64,000 nt of DNA from Lineus longissimus (lineage: Eukaryota > Nemertea > Pilidiophora > Heteronemertea > Lineidae), in assembly GCF_910592395.1 (NCBI RefSeq), contig NC_088322.1, positions 1,676,001 to 1,740,000 on the forward strand, written 5' to 3'. Position 1 is the stretch's first letter. Each line of letters opens with the position of its first letter. The translations under genes and the position numbers were made by a program. Of the stretch, positions 57,398 to 64,000 are shown piece by piece. Below the pieces are notes generated by a model that saw only the letters and a list, made by a program, of their open reading frames with translations, was not told the origin of the DNA and searched no databases.

Positions 57398-58356
57398 TAG
57401 GCTATTCTGAAACTGAGCTATAAGCGTGTGGATAACTAGATACTTGGACACTCTTTTCAGGTATCTAAGTGTCCGGGTGTCCAGGGCCGTATTCACGAAG
57501 CACTCTTAGTCAGAGCACGCTCTTAGCGTCCTCGTAGGCTATTCAGAAACTGAGCTATAAGTGTGTGGATACCTAGATACTTGGACACTCTTTTTAGGTA
57601 TCTAAGTGTCCGGGTGTCCAGGGCCGTATTCACGAAGCACCCTTAGTCAGAGCACGCTCTTAGCGTCCTCGTAGGCTATTCAGAAACTGAGCTATAAGTG
57701 TGTGGATACCTAGATACTTGGACACTCTTTTTAGGTATCTGAGTGTCCGGGTGTCCAGGGCCGTATTCACGAAGCACTCTTAGTCAGAGCACGCTCTTAG
57801 CGTCCTCGTAGGCTATTCAGAAAATCAGCTATAAGCGTGTGGATAACTAGATACTTGGACACTCTTTTCAGGTATCTAAGTGTCCGGGTGTCCAGGGCCG
57901 TATTCACGAAGCACTCTTAGTCAGAGCACGCTCTTAGCGTCCTCATAGGCTATTCAGAAACTGAGCTATAAGTGTGTGGATACCTAGATACTTGGACACT
58001 CTTTTTAGGTATCTAAGTGTCCGGGTGTCCAGGGCCGTATTCACGAAGCACTCTTTGTCAGAGCACGCTCTTAGCGTCCTCGTAGGCTATTCAGAAACTG
58101 AGCTATAAGTGTGTGGATACCTAGATACTTGGACACTCTTTTTAGGTATCTAAGTGTCCTGGTGTCCAGGGCCGTATTCACGAAACACTCTTAGTCAGAG
58201 CACGCACTTAGTGTCCTCGTAGGCTATTCAGAAACTGAGCTATAAGTGTGTGGATACCTAGATACTTGGACACACTTTGTAGGTATCTAAGTGTCCTGGT
58301 GTCCAGGGCCGTATTCACGAAGCACTCTTAGTCAGAGCACGCTCTTAGCGTCCACG
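57398..58356 (+). repeat. Seven monomers (959 bp) completing the 22-monomer period
   Basis: Begins with a chimeric unit (TATTCTGAAAC followed by AAGCGTGTGGATAACTAG and CTTTTCAGG), then TATCTGAGTG, AAAATCAGC/GGATAACTAG, CCTCATAGG, CTTTGTCAG, GAAACACTC/GCACGCACTTAGTG and CACACTTTGTAGG units. No equivalent block follows 60410. Confidence 0.75.
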
Positions 58357-60410
58357 TAGGCTATTCAGAAACTGAGCTATAAGTGTGTGGATACCTAGAT
58401 ACTCGGACACTCTTTTTAGGTATCTAAGTGTCCGGGTGTCCAGGGCGGTATTCATGAAGCACTCTTAGTCAGAGCACGCTCTTAGCGTCCTCGTAGGCTA
58501 TTCTGAAACTGAGCTATAAGTGTGTGGATACCTAGATACTTGGACACTCTTTTTAGGTATCTAAGTGTCCGGTTGTCCAGGGCCGTATTCACGAAGCACT
58601 CTTAGTCAGAGCACGCTCTTAGCGTCCTCGTAGGCTATTCAGAAACTGAGCTATAAGTGTTTTGATACCTAGATACTTGGACACTCTTTTTAGGTATGAA
58701 AGTGTCAGGGTGTCCAGGGCGGTATTCACGAAGCACTCTTAGTTAGAGCACGCTCTTAGCGTCCTCGTAGGCTATTCTGAAACTGAGCTATAAGTGTGTG
58801 GATACCTAGATACTTGGACACTCTTTTTAGGTATCTAAGTGTCCGGGTGTCCAGTGCCGTATTCACGAAGCACTCTTAGTCAGAGCACGCTCCTAGCGTC
58901 CTCGTAGGCTATTCAGAAACTGAGCTATAAGTGTGTGGATACCTAGATACTTGGACACTCTTTTTAGGTATCTAAGTGTCCGGATTTCCAGGGCCGTATT
59001 CACGAAGCACTCTTAGTCAGAGCACGCTCTTAGCGTCCTCGTAGGCTATTCAGAAACTGAGCTATAAGTGTGTGGATACCTAGATACCTGGACACTCTTT
59101 TTAGGTATCTAAGTGTCCGGGTGTCCAGTGCCGTATTCACGAAGCACTCTTAGTCAGAGCACGCTCCTAGCGTCCTCGTAGGCTATTCAGAAACTAGCTG
59201 TAAGTGTGTGGATACCTAAATAAGTGGACACTCTTTTTAGGTATCTAAGTGTCCGGGTGTCCAGGGCCGTATTCACGAAGCACCCTTAGTCAGAGCACGC
59301 TCTTAGCGTCCTCGTAGGCTATTCAGAAACTGAGCTATAAGTGTGTGGATACCTAGATACTTGGACACACTTTTTAGGTATCTGAGTGTCCGGGTGTCCA
59401 GGGCCGTATTCACGAAGCACTCTCAGTCAGAGCACGCTCTTAGCGTCCTCGTAGGCTATTCAGAAAATCAGCTATAAGCGTGTGGATAACTAGATACTTG
59501 GACACTCTTTTCAGGTATCTAAGTGTCCGGGTGTCCAGGGCCGTATTCACGAAGCACTCCTAGTCAGAGCACGCTCTTAGCGTCCTCGCAGGCTATTCAG
59601 AAACTGAGCTATAAGTGTGTGGATACCTAGATACTTGGACACTCTTTTTAGGTATCTAAGTGTCCGGGTGTCCAGGGCCGTATTCACGAAGCACTCTTAG
59701 TCAGAGCACGCTCTTAGCGTCCTCATAGGCTATTCAGAAACTGAGCTATAAGTGTGTGGATACCTAGATACTTGGACACTCTTTTTAGGTATCTAAGTGT
59801 CCGGGGGTCCAGGGCCGTATTCACGAAGCACTCTTTGTCAGAGCACGCTCTTAGCGTCCTCGTAGGCTATTCAGAAACTGAGCTATAAGTGTGTGGATAC
59901 CTAGATACTTGGACACTCTTTTTAGGTATCTAAGTGTCCTGGTGTCCAGGGCCGTATTCACGAAACACTCTTAGTCAGAGCACGCACTTAGTGTCCTCGT
60001 AGGCTATTCAGAAACTGAGCTATAAGTGTGTGGATACCTAGATACTTGGACACACTTTTTAGGTATCTAAGTGTCCTGGTGTCCAGGGCCGTATTCACGA
60101 AGCACTCTTAGTCAGAGCACGCTCTTAGCGTCCTCGTAGGCTATTCAGAAAATGACCTATAAGCGTGTGGATACCTAGATACTTGGACACTCTTTTTAGG
60201 TATCTAAGTGTCCGGGTGTCCAGGGCCGTATTCACGAAGCACTCTTAGTCAGAGCACGCTCTTAGCGTCCACGTAGGCTATTCAGAAACTGAGCTATAAG
60301 TGTGTGGATACCTAGATACTCGGACACTCTTTTTAGGTATCTAAGTGTCCGGGTGTCCAGGGCAGTATTTATGAAGCACTCTTAGTCAGAGCACGCTCTT
60401 AGCGTCCTCG
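58357..60410 (+). repeat. 22-monomer (3,012-bp) higher-order repeat, 15-monomer block, copy 2
   Basis: AAGTGTTTTGATACC at about 58655, CCGGATTTCC at about 58981, AAACTAGC at 59192 (here AAACTAGCTGTAAG), CCGGGGGTCC at 59801, GCAGTATTTATGAAG at about 60363. Similarity ends after the TATTCTGAAAC monomer junction at 60411. Confidence 0.88.
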
Positions 60411-60958
60411 TAGGCTATTCTGAAACTGAGCTATAAGTGTGTGGATACCTAGATACTTGGACACTCTTTTTAGGTATCTAAGTGTCCGGGTGTCCAGGGC
60501 CGTATTCACGAAGCACTCTTAGTCAGAGCACGCTCTTAGCGTCCTCGTAGGCTATTCAGAAACTGAGCTATAAGTGTGTGGATACCTAGATACTTGGACA
60601 CTCTTTTTAGGTATCTAAGTGTCCGGGTGTCCAGGGCCGTATTCACGAAGCACTCTTAGTCAGAGCACGCTCTTAGCGTCCTCGTAGGCTATTCAGAAAC
60701 TGAGCTATAAGTGTGTGGATACCTAGATACTTGGACACTCTTTTTAGGTATCTAAGTGTCCGGGTGTGCAGGGCCGTATTCACGAAGCACTCTTCGTCAG
60801 AGCACGCTCTTAGCGTCCTCGTAGGCTATTCAGAAACTGAGCTATAAGTGTGTAGATACCTAGATACTTGGACACTCTTTTTAGGTATCTAAGTGTCCGG
60901 GTGTCCAGGGCCGTATTCACGAAGCACTCTTAGTCAGAGCACGCTCTTAGCGTCGTCC

Positions 60959-62738
60959 TAGGCTATTCAGAAACTGAGCTATAAGTATGTGGATACCTAG
61001 ATACTTGGACACACTTTTTAGGTATCTAAGTGTCCGGGTGTCCAGGGCGGTATTCACGAAGCACTCTTAGTTAGAGCACGCTCTTAGCGTCCTCGTAGGC
61101 TATTCTGAAACTGAGCTATAAGTGTGTGGATACCTAGATACTTGGACACTCTTTTTAGGTATCTAAGTGTCCGGGTGTCCAGTGCCGTATTCACGAAGCA
61201 CTCTTAGTCAGAGCACGCTCCTAGCGTCCTCGTAGGCTATTCAGAAACTGAGCTATAAGTGTGTGGATACCTAGATACTTGGACACTCTTTTTAGGTATC
61301 TAAGTGTCCGGATTTCCAGGGCCGTATTCACGAAGCACTCTTAGTCAGAGCACGCTCTTAGCGTCCTCGTAGGCTATTCAGAAACTGAGCTATAAGTGTG
61401 TGGATACCTAGATACCTGGACACTCTTTTTAGGTATCTAAGTGTCCGGGTGTCCAGGGCCGTATTCACGAAGCACTCTTAGTCAGAGGACGCTCTTAGCG
61501 TCCTCGTAGGCTTTTCAGCAACTGAGCTATAAGTGTGTGGATACCTAGATACTCGGACACTATTTTTAGGTATCTAAGTGTCCGGGTGTCCAGGGCGGTA
61601 TTCACGAAGCACTCTTAGTCCGAGCACGCTCTTAGCGTCCTCGTAGGCTATTCAGAAAATGAGCTATAAGTGTGTGGATACCTAGATACTTGGACACTCT
61701 TTTTAGGTATCTAAGTGTCCGGGTGCGCTGGGCCGTATTCACGAAGCACTCTTAGTCAGAGCACGCTCTTAGCGTCCTCGTAGGCTATTCAGAAACTGAG
61801 CTATAAGTGTGTGGATACCTAGATACTTGGACACTCTTTTTAGGTATCTAAGTGTCCGGGTGTCCAGGGCCGTATTCACGAAGCACTCTTAGTCAGAGCA
61901 CGCTCTTAGCGTCCTCGTAGGCTATTCAGAAACTGAGCTATAAGTGTGTGGATACCTAGATACTTGGACACTCTTTTTAGGTATCTGAGTGTCCGGGTGT
62001 CCAGGGCCGTATTCACGAAGCACTCTTAGTCAGAGCACGCTCTTAGCGTCCTCGTAGGCTATTCAGAAAATCAGCTATAAGCGTGTGGAAACCTAGATAC
62101 TTGGACACTCTTTTCAGGTATCTAAGTCTCGGGTGTCCAGGGCCGTATTCACGAAGCACTCTTAGTCAGAGCACGCTCTTAGCGTCCTCGTAGGCTATTC
62201 AGAAACTGAGCTATAAGTGTGTGGATACCTAGATACTTGGACACTCTTTTTAGGTATCTAAGTGTCCGGGTGTCCAGGGCCGTATTCACGAAGCACTCTT
62301 AGTCAGAGCACGCTCTTAGCGTCCTCATAGGCTATTCAGAAACTGAGCTATAAGTGTGTGGATACCTAGATACTTGGACACTCTTTTTAGGTATCTAAGT
62401 GTCCGGGTGTCCAGGGCCGTATTCACGAAGCACTCTTAGTCAGAGCACGCTCTTAGCGTCCTCGTAGGCTATTCAGAAACTGAGCTATAAGTGTGTGGAT
62501 ACCTAGATACTCGGACACTCTTTTTAGGTATCTAAGTGTCCGGGTGTCCAGGGCGGTATTCATGAAGCACTCTTAGTCAGAGCACGCTCTTAGCGTCCTC
62601 GTAGGGTATTCTGAAACTGAGCTATAAGTGTGTGGATACCTAGATACTTGGACACTCTTTTTAGGTATCTAAGTGTCCGGGTGTCCAGGGCCGTATTCAC
62701 GAAGCACTCTTAGTCAGAGCACGCTCTTAGCGTCCTCG
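60959..62738 (+). repeat. Block repeated from 50551 at 10,408 bp
   Basis: 13 monomers in the same order as 50551-52331, including the CGTCGTCCTAGG junction just before it (60952), AAGTATGTGG, TTAGTTAGAGC, CCGGATTTCC (about 61308), TCAGAGGACGC, GTGCGCTGGG (about 61723), GGAAACCTAG and GTCYGAGCAC. It has private changes: TAGGCTTTTCAG (about 61507), a 1-bp loss near 62127 and TAGGGTATTC at 62602. Beyond 62738 the two diverge. Confidence 0.88.
62055..62190 (+). repeat. 136-bp monomer, TCTAAGTCTCGGG
   Basis: CTAAGTGTCCGGG is replaced by CTAAGTCTCGGG near 62127: one base lost in the right hairpin arm. Not present in the partner at about 51647, so it arose after the 10,408-bp duplication. Confidence 0.87.
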
Positions 62739-63971
62739 TAGGCTATTCAGAAACTGAGCTATAAGTGTGTGGATACCTAGATACTTGGACACTCGTTTTA
62801 GGTATCTAAGTGTCCGGGTGTGCAGGGCCGTATTCACGAAGCACTCTTAGTCAGAGCACGCTCTTAGCGTCCTCGTAGGCTATTCAGAAACTGAGCTATA
62901 AGTGTGTAGATACCTAGATACTTGGACACTCTTTTTAGGTATCTAAGTGTCCGGGTGTCCAGGGCCGTATTCACGAAGCACTCTTAGTCAGAGCACGCTC
63001 TTAGCGTCGTCCTAGGCTATTCAGAAACTGAGCTATAAGTATGTGGATACCTAGAAACTTGGACACACTTTTTAGGTATCTAAGTGTCCGGGTGTCCAGG
63101 GCGGTATTCACGAAGCACTCTTAGTCAGAGCACGCTCTTAGCGTCCTCGTAGGCTATTCTGAAACTGAGCTATAAGTGTGTGGATACCTAGATAAGTGGA
63201 CACTCTTTTTAGGTATCTAAGTGTCCGGGTGTCCAGGGCCGTATTCACGAAGCACCCTTAGTCAGAGCACGCTCTTAGCGTCCTCGTAGGCTATTCAGAA
63301 ACTGAGCTATAAGTGTGTGGATACCTAGATACTTGGACACTCTTTTTAGGTATCTGAGTGTCCGGGTGTCCAGGGCCGTATTCACGAAGCACTCTTAGTC
63401 AGAGCACGCTCTTAGTGTCCTCGTAGGCTATTCAGAAAATCAGCTATAAGCGTGTGGATAACTAGATACTTGGACACTCTTTTCAGGTATCTAAGTGTCC
63501 GGGTGTCCAGGGCCGTATTCACGAAGCACTCTTAGTCAGAGCACGCTCTTAGCGTCCTCGTAGGCTATTCAGAAACTGAGCTATAAGTGTGTGGATACCT
63601 AGATACTTGGACACTCTTTTTAGGTATCTAAGTGTCCGGGTGTCCAGGGCCGTATTCACGAAGCACTCTTTGTCAGAGCACGCTCTTAGCGTCCTCGTAG
63701 GCTATTCAGAAACTGAGCTATAAGTGTGTGGATACCTAGATACTTGGACACTCTTTTTAGGTATCTAAGTGTCCTGGTGTCCAGGGCCGTATTCACGAAA
63801 CACTCTTAGTCAGAGCACGCACTTAGTGTCCTCGTAGGCTATTCAGAAACTGAGCTATAAGTGTGTGGATACCTAGATACTTGGACACACTTTTTAGGTA
63901 TCTAAGTGTCCTGGTGTCCAGGGCCGTATTCACGAAGCACTCTTAGTCAGAGCACGCTCTTAGCGTCCTCG

Positions 63972-64000
63972 TAGGCTATTCTGAAACTGAGCTATAAGTG
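63972..64000 (+). repeat. Partial last monomer
   Basis: First 29 bp of a further TATTCTGAAAC-type monomer, cut by the window edge. The array continues beyond. Confidence 0.95.

Larger units (their letters stand above)
1..64000 (+). repeat. Satellite DNA array, 137-bp monomer, head to tail
   Basis: The motif TAGGCTATTCAG recurs every 137 bp from base 1 to the end, always in the same orientation. I count 468 units plus a 29-bp partial one. Most units differ from the consensus at only a few positions. Length changes are rare, and their sum (-145 bp) accounts exactly for the final phase, so nothing foreign is hidden inside. Since 137 is not a multiple of 3, each frame cycles through all phases. 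Consensus stops are never more than about 93 bp apart on the plus strand or 120 bp on the minus strand, so no coding capacity is expected. No inversion, transposon, gene or unique spacer is seen. Arrays this pure are typical of centromeric or pericentromeric satellites; the location is inference. I do not recognise the family by name. Confidence 0.99.
43024..64000 (+). repeat. Array zone D
   Basis: Marked by the 136-bp AAACTAGC monomers with GATAAGTGG, TATTGAGAAACTG, GGATAACTAG, GGAAACCTAG, TCCAGTGCCG with GCTCCTAGCG, CCGGATTTCC, GTGCGCTGGG and CGTCGTCCTAGG. Higher-order repeats are 14 monomers (43846-47675), 15 monomers (50551-54660), 22 monomers (55345-60410) and a block repeated 10,408 bp away. 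Several zone C types persist, so zone D looks derived from zone C material that was amplified again. Confidence 0.75.

Noticed and set aside
1-64000. Protein-coding genes or repeated open reading frames
   Set aside because: Consensus stop codons on the plus strand at positions 1, 17, 24, 40, 61, 69, 110 and 127, plus the 2-base frame shift per monomer, leave at most about 93 bp open; the minus strand leaves about 120 bp. Short open stretches are by-products of the repeat.
1-64000. CRISPR array
   Set aside because: Regular repeats are present, but there are no unique spacers; the 137-bp unit is continuous and repeats as a whole.
1-64000. rDNA intergenic spacer subrepeats or a 5S rDNA array
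   Set aside because: No 5S, 18S or 28S motif is recognised within the monomer or anywhere in 64 kb, and spacer subrepeat blocks are normally far shorter than this.
1-64000. tRNA-derived SINE or tRNA gene array
   Set aside because: No cloverleaf or GGTTCGANTCC-like B box is seen; TAGGCTATTCAG does not fit an A box well.
1-64000. CENP-B box or telomere repeat
   Set aside because: Nothing matching the CENP-B box core (TTCG....A..CGGG) and no TTAGGG-type run was seen.

Overview
The whole 64 kb window is one uninterrupted satellite DNA array. A 137-bp monomer (47% G+C) is repeated head to tail, always in the same orientation. I placed 468 monomer units plus 29 bp of a 469th. Their lengths, including every irregular unit listed, add up exactly to the observed coordinates (468 x 137 - 145 = 63,971). 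There is no unique sequence, no gene, no RNA gene and no inserted transposon. Stop codons fall in every frame of both strands at most about 120 bp apart. This is eukaryotic, heterochromatin- or centromere-type DNA. The array runs off both ends, and the sequence alone does not name the species. Transition variants (TG or CA) occur at all six CpG sites of the monomer, which suggests a host that methylates CpG.

The monomer has internal architecture. Positions 33-85 (numbering from TAGGCTATTC) are six versions of one 8-bp motif, three forward and three inverted, around a T5 spacer. They form a 24+24 bp imperfect hairpin whose eight deviations are all transitions. Positions 102-133 hold a short direct duplication containing CTCTTAG twice; recombination between those copies explains the 120-bp monomers.

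Four variant zones can be told apart. Zone A (1-5069) has 11-, 7- and 4-monomer higher-order repeats. Zone B (5070-23186) has 4-, 5-, 6- and 13-monomer repeats, including an X-linker-Y module with intact, fused and deleted versions. Zone C (23187-43023) is dominated by a 31-monomer, 4,236-bp unit present three times, which carries a nested 7-monomer 962-bp dimer, and by a 29-monomer spacer. Zone D (43024-64000) has 14-, 15- and 22-monomer repeats and a block repeated 10,408 bp away.

The picture is of a young, actively turning-over array shaped by unequal exchange at many scales. Boundaries of higher-order repeats are given at monomer phase by convention; the true breakpoints may lie anywhere in the flanking identical sequence.
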